Source of the DNA: Whitmania pigra
Taxonomy: Eukaryota > Annelida > Clitellata > Hirudinida > Haemopidae
Length of the DNA stretch: 64,000 nt
Direction: 5' to 3'
Assembly: GCA_021613335.1 (NCBI GenBank)
Contig: JAJTWR010000471.1
Coordinates: 62,001-126,000, forward strand
Both the position numbers and the translations under genes were made by a program. The first letter of the stretch is position 1, and the number at the start of each line of letters is the position of its first letter. Shown here piece by piece: positions 25,748 through 37,500 of this stretch. The notes below the pieces were generated by a model that saw only the letters and a list, made by a program, of their open reading frames with translations, ran no database searches and was not told the origin of the DNA.

Positions 25748-28700
25748 TTAAATCATTTTATTTGAAATACTATCCATCACTGGTTTTACGACTAACATGT
25801 TGAGGCGTGATGCACCACATATGCAATAGATTTCTGTTCCAGTCCACATTAATCTCAACTGACTGTGATACAGATTATTTTCTAAAAGATCTATTGCAGG
25901 TTTTATAGAAAATTCCGGAATCATATGAAGCAGAAAATAAAAAAAAATGGCGATCATGGCTGTATCTATGTTTAACTGAATTGCTCTAGCAATTACGGCC
26001 TGATTATAAGAAGTGAGGTTAGAATATTTTGTAACTAAATGAACTCATCTAACGCTCTTCCTTCTGTTAGTTTGAATTATAAAATCTCTTTTTATGATGC
26101 ATTTTTTGTTAAGGCAGAGCTGTAACCGTTTAAATCTTTTAAATGTCTTACATCAAATTGAAATGTCAACTAAAATCTAGAAAAGAAGTTTATATGCCTA
26201 GGGTCGTAATAGGTAAGTAAAACTTTATAGACCTTTTTGATAATCATTTACATAGCAGTGCAAACTGGATTGCGAACACGACAGATTACGATTGTTATTA
26301 CCGCCGCTGACCGATAAAGATGAACTAATAAACCTACTAAAACAAACGGATATTAATACGCAAAGTATATTTTTAGTCAAATGGTTTTAAATTAATTATT
26401 CAATTATCATAATAATTTTTTGTTTAATTAAAATTGTGTTATTAGTAAAAGCTATTTAATATTCATGTCTTCTCTAATCGGATGCTATGCTTTAAAAATT
26501 ACCGAGCTCGAGATACTTGTTCAGACTATAGGCCTTAGAATTGTAAGAATAGCTTAAACAGTCCCCGTCAGTTAAACTTGGAAGTTTTTTTGACATTAGG
26601 CATCCAAGAGTTAAATACAATCTGTCATTTGGAGCAATTTATTCTTAAACCACTATAAATAAATGTCATGCTGCAATGCTTATTTACAACCTTGTGTTCC
26701 CTTAAAGTTCTGCAGTTCAACAGACATCCTAGTCGAGTTTTGCTGATGATTTTTATTTGCTACAAACAATGCATCGGTTTAAAGAGGTGTTGTTAATTTT
26801 CAAAAATGTTTCCGTTGTTAAATGGTCATCGGATGATGAGAAAGTGAGTGAAGGACGTTGCAATTGATAACCATTGGGGCAACACATTGCTTCTCCCAAG
26901 CGACTTGACATAGATCTGGTTTAAAAAGACAACGTTGGTATAATCAAGAAATATGAGACATGAAATAATGTTAACAAATCGTAATAGTTTTAACTTTCAT
27001 TAATTTTAAACCGTGTTAACTAAAATTGCTTAATTATTTCTTGTTTACATTCTTTGCAATTAAAACGACACACCACAATCATAATTTATGATTCTCGACC
27101 TATCCATCGACATCATCAAAAACGTCATCGTCATCATAATTTTATCATCAAATCTAACTCTTGGTGCTCTGTGCTGATTGGACAAAATCCATCTGCGATC
27201 CACGCATTTTCGATTGAAACACATCTAAAATGAATATTAATAATAAATAAAAGATCATATTAACAAATAATATTAATAAGCAAGAACAAATCCAATTTAA
27301 TTTACCCTATTTTGTCCGCATGCAGCACCGTTAGGTACATAGCCGGGATCTTCAGCCCCAAGGACGTTGTAATACAAAGCCGTGCAAGAATCGTTTTGAT
27401 AGCCAAGCCTGTGAGAGTAAGCCGCTGGGTAAAACCTCATATTGGACAGTTCAGGGTTAAAGTTGACCGAACTGTTTACGTTGCAGATGAGCAGGCCACA
27501 ATAAATATCCCTGAGATTAACATCAGTTAATTGGAATTATCATAAATACATCACTTCTGTGAGATTCATCGCTATAGTGAATGGTAACAGTCGTCAACAG
27601 TTTCTAACCTTTTCCTACACTTTTCGTAGCTGTGCTTCGATAGATCTTTCACTGCGCAGTTTCCGTAAAGAGATCCTTCGGCGTTGAATTCGAAGCAAGA
27701 ATTCGAGCCTAGTTTGGCACGTTTGCCCCAATTCTTGGAACAGATTTCATCCAGAATAATGCACTTGCTGTTGAAGCAATAGCTGCTTGACTGCAACAAC
27801 ATCTCGGTCGATAGTTATAACCATCGTTGTCATCAACATCAACATTGACATTAACAACCGTAATCATCAATCACTCACCCCACATTCCTGCCCATCGCGA
27901 AGTCCTCTGTCAGCTGGACAATCAGCAGACATTCCGTTGCATAATTCCTGGTAGTCGCATTCGTCATTCGATTGTCTGCATATTGTGTTGCTGCTCTTAA
28001 ACTAAAAAAAAGAAAGTTGCCATCTTCATTTCATCTTGAACCAAAAAAAAACTCCAGACATTTACCGTACACGTTTTCACATCGCAACATTGTCCCGATG
28101 AGCACTGCCAGTTGAATCTCAGAATGCATAGAGATTCGTCGCAGCAGGTTCTGTTGCAAATCTGTACATAAATTATTACCTTAACTTTGTATAAAACGCC
28201 TTGTTATTTGTTATCATTTCGACAAATCCGATACGGAAATAGTTATTGCTAAACAAATACACATTAATTCAAATTCTAGTCCTATCTCACATCTATCGGC
28301 AGCTTTCCACAATCGCAACCTTCTCCCAGCTCAACGATGCCGTTACCACAAACTGCGACTTTTCGAAGGTCAGTAAGGTAGTTCTCCAGACAGATATCAA
28401 TGCCGTTGTGGTAGCTGTTGAGCAAAGAATCTTCTGAGCAGGACGAAAACGCGTAGGTAGCTCTGAAACGAGGCAACTCGAAATTTTGATTATTAAATAT
28501 TATTTGTAGAAGGCATAGCAATGATTATTAAAAAAAGTAATTAAGTTAAAATTCTATGGATAATTCACTTCATTGAAAAGACATGACTCATCAAGCAGAC
28601 TCTCTGAGGACAGTCACAACTGCCAAATGGCGTGTAGGCCATGTCATGAGAAATCCCGAGAGTATGCGCCAACTCGTGAGCCAAAATAGGTCCAGCCAAA

Positions 28701-31425
28701 GCAGGGTACAAGTCCTAAAACAAGACAATATATTTTAAAAACTGCCTTTACCCTATGAACACAATTTAATAATTGTTTGATATTTTTTAATTTTACCGAA
28801 ATTATTCCTCCAGATCTTATCTTTTTGCACATCGAATTTGCTTGAGAAATTCCAAGTTTGTTAGCTTCAATCAGTTTGTTTCTGTTGTAATGTTCACTTT
28901 CTTTTAAATTTATTCTGAAAAATTATGAACTGCTCAAAATACATTTGAAATGTGATGTTTGTCTAACATGACGAGAAATGAGGAATCGTGATTGGGAAGA
29001 ATTCTGACGAGAAATTCATCCTTGTATTGGAGCCAGCTATTGAAGTATTGACTGAGCTTCGTCTCACTATCTTGGTTCCACCTGTGGAGCATCACGTCCA
29101 CACCGGCGAGAACGATGTAAATGTTTAAAGCTTGGAAAATCTGAATAAAACAACTGTCAGAAATAATATTTATTTTTATTAATTAAGTTAATAAGCTCTT
29201 GTTTTTCATTAACAGTTTATAAATCATTATTTTTTCTAAAACATTTTTGTAATTCAGTAATAAATGTTTGCAATAAGAAATGTTTGCATACAATGTTGGC
29301 GAAGTGTGCAATTTCTCTTGATCGTTCCAAAGTGTTTTCTATGTTGTTGTCATTGGCTACTAGCTGGATGAGTATAGTAACTATTACTGTCATGTCCAAT
29401 TTAGTAATATCGTATACTAATACCAGTAGTAATAATGTCATTTTATTAATAATTTTAAAATTATTATAATTATAATTATTAATATATAATAATATATAAT
29501 TAAGTTGATATTAGATTGTTTCATTATAAATAATTATAATGATTATTATTTTTATTATTATTACTGCAGTTCTTACCTGTGATATATCATTGATTAAGTA
29601 CAGCTCGAGAAACTTGACTTCTTTTTCAAAAACTTGTTTCGATTTTCCGGCATACTATATAAAAGCAATCAGTTTCAGCGCTTATTTGCGAGTTCAATTT
29701 ATTCCGACTAAATCATATAATCATTATTTTATAATAAACTAAATATCAGTTCAATTATAATTCATTTTCCAAAAAATTACAAATAAAACGGGGTTTGTTT
29801 ATTGGTTGGTCAGTTTATGATTAAAAATAATAATTAATGACTATGAAGAATTTCAAATATTATAAACCTTGGCCCAAGTATAAGTGTAATACCAATATCC
29901 CCACCATCATAATCATCTATTTATGAAATGGACGTTAATTAAGACACACACAATATCCCTCGCCGGAGGATCTATCACTTCTTGTAAATTGATAGATAGC
30001 TATCTATTTACAAGGGTTTGCGTTTAAATGTAGAATTAGTTTTTAAAAATTCATCTCACTCGTTTTCGGCGTTGATTGGGTGGCTGTTCGCTTGTTTTTG
30101 TTGAAGACGAATCAACATCTGCATGTACGAATGTTTATCATTAGGGTTTTAAGTGTTATTTAAAAGTTAACAGAAACAATTTAGCATCACTTTGATTAAC
30201 TGTTACTAAATATAATTTGTCAAGTAATCATATCTTGATTATTATCATAAGTTATGGTTAATATTAAATGCCAATATGATATAATATGTGCTTCACTATT
30301 TATTAATATTAATTTATTTATTTATTCATAAAAAGTTAACATCTCACCGCAAGCAAGTTCGTGACGAACATCCAAGTTGACACTTTGAAGTTTTACCATG
30401 TCGTACCGATTTTGTGTATGGTCGAATGCATTGATCAGGTACATGGTGTCATTCATTGATATAAAACCCCTTTTAATTACGTAATCCACAATTATATATT
30501 TACATATTTATAAATATTTATAATTAGCTTTGATGAAATAATCGTCAATTGTTTACGTAAGTTTAGTCTTTCATATGAAGTATTGTTAAAGAATGTTTAT
30601 ATGATAATTTTATAAGATAATTTATCTTCTTGTAATGTAAACTCAAATGTCACTTTATTCCATTGCACAGACTGAGGGCAATAATTGACTGTGGAGATTT
30701 CTGAATCTGGCCGTCATAGTAACAAGTTTTGACTTTCTACACCAAAGAAAGCAAAACGCAATGTTATATAGCCAAATAAGATTGCTTAATTATAACATTG
30801 GCAAGAAAATTGCACCTAAATTATAAATATAAGTAAATCAAGTATCGCAAATATTACCGGATTAGCTGGTCGAATGGTAAGACCACCACCATGAACCTCT
30901 CGTTCGATATAGTTGTCTGCTATGAAGTAGCTAGGAATGGTTTTCAAACACTAAATATTCACAAGCCGATGACGTTTTTGAAATTTGAAACCAGCTTATT
31001 TAATTAATGTAGAGTTTCGAAATAAGGATTATGCTGAACAAAAATTTTTAAGACCAACGTATTGAGGTGTACAACAGCTGACAACAAAATTCTTTTTTTG
31101 TACCAAAAGACAACTTCCAATCTTTTCACAATTGTTAACTGTAAATCATCCAAAAGTATTAATTCCCGTTGAACTGAATCTTACCATCCTCAAGCACACC
31201 GAAAGAGTCTCCATAGGAAGAATTTGACCTCTCAACGTCAGATAAGTAACTTCAACCGCAAACTCGGGTCCATATCTTATGTCTTTGAGCAATAACATCA
31301 ATAATAATGATATAAATCATTGTTGAACAATTATGGGTGGAAATTTCCAAATAATAAAGGTTCTTGCCTTCCACGTTGTCAACAAGAACGAATATTGATC
31401 CAATAAAGAAAATGTATCTCAACAT
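25748..31425 (-). CDS. ADAM-family metalloproteinase-disintegrin A2
   Basis: Nineteen predicted exons give 765 codons: 31425-31329, 31282-31185, 31121-31059, 30950-30858 (these four tentative), 30736-30654, 30469-30348, 30118-30060, 29654-29577, 29363-29292, 29140-28968, 28914-28797, 28714-28569, 28462-28291, 28161-28066, 28001-27879, 27790-27609, 27510-27306, 26119-26054, 25999-25748. The signal peptide is MLRYIFFIGSIFVLVDNVEG. The propeptide has CYYDGQI, GFISMND and a switch-like ELAC, and ends in a furin-type RRKR at about 202-205. The catalytic domain has HELAHTLGISHD (about 365-376) and CLMS. The disintegrin loop is CRQSNDECD, followed by the cysteine-rich domain. The last exon has a hydrophobic stretch (MIAIFFYFLLHMIPEF), then an extra tail of roughly 60 residues absent from A4 and A5. 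It begins 110 bp after the A3 stop. Confidence 0.86.
26225..26330 (-). repeat. SINE-like repeat in the last but one A2 intron
   Basis: On the minus strand it carries the CTGTCGTGTTCGCAATCC segment (tRNA B-box-like) followed by AGTTTGCACTGC. Clear relatives lie in the same intron of A4 (51215-51345) and A5 (61420-61550), so it was present in their common ancestor. Confidence 0.55.
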
Positions 31426-31535
31426 TTGACTGTTGTTATTATATTCACATACATCGATGACGTCATTAACGCTTTGACGACGCTCAGTTATTTGCGTTTT
31501 AATGTCTTTGGGATTTTTTTAAAGTAAATTGCTTT
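31426..31535 (-). promoter_or_regulatory. 110-bp spacer between A3 stop and A2 start, with perfect CRE
   Basis: Holds the palindrome TGACGTCA at 31458-31465, 33 bp upstream of the A2 ATG. I see no AATAAA signal for A3 in the spacer, so A3 transcripts may run into A2. The homologous A1-A0 spacer (12719-12824) has TGACTTCT in place of the CRE. Confidence 0.55.
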
Positions 31536-34500
31536 TCAATGGAGGTAGAAAGAGAGGACCAAAATGAAGACAATGACATCCTGAATGACAAAGTGAACAC
31601 TCCCATTTCGCAAAGCCTGGTTGCAAGAATTCACTTGTAGAATATTTACCAATCTAAATACATTTAAAGAGGAGTGCTCACTTCAACATTTGGTCTAGCA
31701 AATCCAGAAATCATAGTCTGGTAATAAATATTCAATAAGGCTTCAATTAACAGATATATACCATAAAGAAATATTTCAGAATTATGTTCAACTTACATTC
31801 TTCGTCCTTGCAATAAATTTTTTTCTATCTGAGCATTCTCTGGCAAGACAGATCTGTAAAGTTTTGAGAAGAAGGTATTTCTTAAACAAAAATATTTAAA
31901 GAAAGTTACAAACACACTTAATTACACAGATAATCACAACTTTTGAAAAAAAGGTCAACCCGATGGGATATACTCCCGCTGATGGGCTGGCTGTTCCAAA
32001 AATTTAGAGCATTACGAACGTCACAAAAGAAAGGAATCATCAAGAAGTTCAAAAATAAGGTGGAAATTCAACAACAAAAGAAATAGGACTTCGCTCTTCA
32101 GAAAATCCACATGAGACGATTTTAATTAGTCAGAATATTTGATTTGTAATATATAATATGATTTGTAAGAACGTGTGAATATAGATATGGACTTAGAAGA
32201 AGTAATGGTAATAGGAATAGAAGAAAATATGCGAGGGCCAGAGCACTTCAAAGAAAATATTTTGGGCGTGGTTCGGGAAGCTTCAGGTCTATAAATGTCG
32301 ACGGACTGCAAACTGTATGAGTGAATATACAAATATATGAATGAACGCTTAATAAATTTATTAAATGAATGAGGCAATAAATTGTTTGAGTATTTTTACA
32401 TAAAGATAGCAATCAGAAAGTCTGCCTTCGTGAGTCTCATTAAAGGGTGGACAAATAAATCTACCTTGTTATCTCCACATTTGGAACCGTCTGGGACGTA
32501 ATCGAGATGGCCGGAGTTGAGGTAAAAATATACTGATATGCAGTATACGCCGCCGACGCTTTCTTCGTACCAATTAATGTGAGGTCTAAACATGTTTTTG
32601 GCAATTTCAGAGGGCACATTGCAAAGCAGCTTACCACATTCTACATTTCTGAAATATCATGAGATAGGGATACGACAGTCTATATAAAATTCGATTAAAA
32701 GCAATTACTTCTTATCACACTTGTAGAACGAGTTCATTTTTCTGGGATCATATCCACAATTAAAATGGCGTGTGCCTTCTTGGTTTTTATTGTAACATTT
32801 AATGGGAGATGACGGAACGCGCGTTCCAAAAAGAAAAGAACAAGCTTTATCTCTCGAAACGCATTCTCCTTTGTAGCAATAATTACCGTCCTACAATAAA
32901 GTGTTTGCAATTAGAAAATTTTTAGAATGTGTTACAAGCGAAGCAATAAATGTCAAAACTCACCGTGCAGACTTTTGCGTTCGGAACCCATGAATCTTTG
33001 GGACAGAGATTGGAAATTCCGTCACAAACTTCTTGGATGTCACATTCTCCTCTTGAATGCCTGCAGACCGCGGTATTTTTCTTGAACTGCTTCGACAAAT
33101 TGAAAGAAAGACTAAAAACCAACAGAATTAATAATGACGTCGCTATTGCAAGTGCATCGCTATTTGACAGACAGGGTTAATGTCCAGGGACCCGGCGTTT
33201 TATTATGGCCTTCCCGAGTTTTAAAAACTGTTTATCGCTTCTTCATTACTCTATTGACGTAGCTGAGGGACCCATGCAACGTTCCCTCCAATGTTTTGCA
33301 GCGTACGCGGAAAAATGTAGCATCTGCGCGGCTCCATATTTTCATGCCTGCGCTGCACATTTTCATGTCTGAGCATCTAAAACTTTTTTAACATATCAAC
33401 CAAGATAACAGCGGAATTAGTGTTATTTGAAACTCATTGTTTTCTGTATTAAATGTACCCATTTATTTGAAATAAATATAAAAAAAAGTAGTCACTGAAA
33501 GTCATCATTTGTTCACGTCTATCTTTCTTTAGAGTCCATTCCAAGTACAGTTTGTCAAGATCAATGTAAATTTATAGTCATTTTGAAGATAAATTTCAGG
33601 ACCACATTAATATCTAGATATCGTAACAATCCCATGTTTTACAAACCCAATTACTAAAATTGTAGAAAGGTTATTATCTCCCCTTTCGAAATATGCCGCA
33701 TTTATATAATTTCTATGTTTACGAGACTCAAATTTTGCGAAAAACCAAACCCCCTCACCTCTACCGACCGCTGCCAGAGTCACCGACCACATCGGGAATG
33801 ATGCCCGCAAAATCCGCAACTAGACAGATACTTCAGCAGAATAAAGAGAAGCATCTGCCTAAGTCTAGAAAAATTAACAAAGATGCTAGGGAATTTAATA
33901 ATTCTAACAAAATTGTTAAACCTAGCGAGAAACCTTCAGAGATTCAATCGAGTCTGTCCTCAGTTTTCCTCGCTAAACTAATTCTTAAGATTGCAGAGGC
34001 AATGAACAAGAGGGTCTATGGAGTAAACCATGACCAGATGTTAGGTATTCTCAATCACGTCTGCCTCTTCTCCTTTGAATGCATGTATGAGGAACCCGTT
34101 CCTGGAGCAGTCAAATTTGCCACCAAAGCCAGTCTGGTCGTCCAATCAGTTCCATATGGATAATGCCATCAACATTGTCCAATGGAACTGCCAGGGAATC
34201 CGTCCAATAACCGGTGAACTCGTTTTTTTTGTAATTCCTTAAATAAATTGCATGATGTCATCTTGTTCCAAGAAACATTTCTAAAAATCAAGCATACTTC
34301 AGAATTTAAGGATATCAAATCGAACTATTTGATCGGCCAGATGATGTGCAACATGGGGGCATACTTACAAGCTTAAAGGAAGGTCTGTCGTACAGTTTCC
34401 TTATCGCACCCCAGGACCCCCAGTGTCTCTCGATCACAATCATTGCGAAGACAAGGGGGATCAAGACTGTCAACTTCTACGCGTCTCCTGGAAAATCTTT

Positions 34501-37500
34501 CTCAAGGGAGGAGTTGGAAAGAATCTTGATTCACCAAGACCATCATCTGTGGGGATGTGAATGCGTACTCTCCAGACTTCGGAGCTCGACACTCTGACGC
34601 GATAGATAGGATTGTGGAGGATATAATCCATGCTAACGATCTTGTCTCCGTAAACACAGGCGAGGCACTCATCTCACAAAAAGCGGTAAGTCAACCCCGA
34701 CAGACATCTTTCTGGCCTCTCCTAACCTTGCATGCAGATTATCGTGGAAGGTGTCCCCAGAAAATCTTGGAAGCGATCACTTCTTCATTCAGATCACAGT
34801 TGGTGCTCCACTGCTACATGAGGCCATCAGTGCGCCTCGCATTAACATGAAGAAGGTCAACTTGAATCTGTACCAGTTGACATGCCTAGCTTCTCTGGGT
34901 AAGGACCTTCCAACAGAAGATATCGAATAAAATGAGTCTTTCATTTCTCAGGACATCGTTCGAGCTGCAGAGGATTGTTCCCCAAAGCCAAAAAAAACGG
35001 CTGCAGAAGGCAACTACTGGAACGATGACTTCAGAATCGCAATTAAAGAAAGAAACCAGAAAAGAAACCGCTTTTTGAAGGTGAGGACAGACAAAGCATT
35101 CACAGAAAGCAAAGGGACGAGCACAATGGGTCGTCAGAAATGCCAAAAAGAACTGCTAAGATTCTGTGCCAGTTTCAACAAGTTCACGGACCTGGGTTCG
35201 TCGCCCAGAAGATTGAAGACAACTGGCAGAGAAGATGGGATTGCTTCTCTAGCAATCATCATCTTGAAGTGCAGAAACAGGCAACGACGAGGAGAGTCTT
35301 TCTATGCGGCTTGGAAGATGTCATCTGAACTGCTATCTATTCCAAATGATCAGGCACAACAGCAAACGCCAAACTTTTCCTCGGATTGAGGAGTCTACTA
35401 AGCATTTCCTACTGGAGTATCCTAGCCATAACCCCTCAGACAGAACATCAGGTCAAAGCTCAAAATACAGACACTGGATTTGAGAACTATGCTTAGCAAT
35501 TACGCTAGCATAGATCTTATCTCACGGTGGGTTCAAGAAAAGAGAAAAAATCTGATATGATGAAGACTTCTGACCGTACATAAACTATGTACATAACTTA
35601 TTATTATATTTACGAACATTATTTTTATTTTGTAGTCTGTCATCGATGTTTGTTGTCTTCTGTTGTTGTCCCCGTCCTAATCATCTAGTTATAAAATGGA
35701 CGTTAATAAAATACATACATACATACACATAAACACTGTTGCATGCGGTTTCCGCCTTAATTCTGGCCACTTGACACTCGCCAGATGTGCCATCCACTCT
35801 CCCATATCCAGACTAAAGTAAAAGCCCAGAAGCTTGATTTCCATTAAATGTAAGTCACGCTGTGACTTTAAAAATCACTGCGAGGCATTTGGAAACTGCT
35901 GAGCGGAGTTGTCTTGTCAAGTACGCGGCCCCGCAGCTTAGAGGGAACGTTGGACCCATGTCCTCTACCTCGAAATTTCCTATTGGCAGATACGAAATAC
36001 ACACATCAAGCTAATATTTAGCTATAGCCTTAACTTTTAATTAATCAGTTTTAAAATCCAGTTAAAATCCATATGATTACTTTTACCTTGCAGTTTGGAA
36101 TGTCACAGCATGAACCTTGGGCACATGACTTGTCACGTACGAGTTGACATGTCTGGTTATCGCAACAGACTTCATTACAGAGCTTGTGACATAAATGAAA
36201 TGCTTTCAAGTATTTAACTTATTTAATATGTAACTTTTAGTAATTAGTATCAATATTCAGAGTGTGCAACGTTTATGATGATAATGATGATGACTGAAAA
36301 TATTAGTAAAAATAGTAATTTTAATAATTCCCGCGATATAGACGTTCTAATCAAAATTAACTTTAATTCTTTAATAGCATTTAATAATTGATTATGTTTT
36401 CAGACCTCGTCATTGGAATAAAGTACATTATTTATATATTGCATTATTGGTCAATAATGTAACAGTCTTGTTAGCCTTTTAATCTCGAACGAAGAGCAAG
36501 TTGGTCTGTTTGTTTTTTGTATCTTATTCTACAACACAGGAATTAGTTTGACGAAAGTTTTTAGAATGATACTGTTGTAAACTTCTCAATAAATGTTTAA
36601 AATTATATTACCGAGAATAATTAGATTTAAATCTAATTATATTTGGGGTAATATTCATTATCTTTTTGTACGTAGTCGTATCTACTTTATGACACACACA
36701 GAGGCCATCAACATCTCAGTACAACTTTCAGTTCTAAAGTTCTTCATATCCTTGGCGCACTTACCTTCGATTATTCAGTTCAGTTAACTGAATACTTGCT
36801 TAATAAACTTACTAGTTCCCGGACCCCAGGTTATTTCATTGGTGTCAGGAGTGGGATTTCCAAGGGCCATTGTGATTGTCGAGAAACCTTTGGGATTCGT
36901 AATCTGGTAAAGTTAAGAGCGGTTAAGGTGAAAGCAAGTAAGATCGAAGGATAAGCTGAGTGAGATCAAAAATGTTCACTATCAAGGTATTGGAAGAGTT
37001 AAATGTTTACGAATTGAGGCGAGAACTCAGGGTAAGAAAGTTGGACCCTAAAGGGAAGACGGAAGAACTTATGGAACGGCTTGAGACTTGGATAATCGAC
37101 AATGGTTATGAGGTGGACGAATACGAATTTGAAGACCATGGCTATATACAATTGTTGGCCAAGCTTGGTGTCGACTTAAGCGAGCAACAGCAGCGAGTGA
37201 TGAATTTCTTGGCAGAGGAGGAAATTAGAATCAGGAAATTAAAAAGCGCCACAAGAAAACCTATCAAAGAACCTTCGATTCCTGATTCATTAACTGAGGT
37301 TTCCTTCGACAAGGCTGCCACTAGCTGTCAACCAGAGGAGACTCCAGCAGGCACCAGAAGCAACATGCCAGTTAAAACTTCAGCGATGCACCCGATTGCC
37401 ACACTGGTTTCGGTTGGGAAAGAGACCGAGGAAATTGTGGATGCAGGAACTTTGGGAAGCAAAGTGTTTCTTCCATGGAGTGAGGAGTCGGGGAAGGAGC

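Noticed and set aside
36593..36787. 64-codon ORF repeated at 38271-38465
   Set aside because: Lies wholly within the two LTRs and is duplicated because the LTRs are; no evidence that it is a protein.
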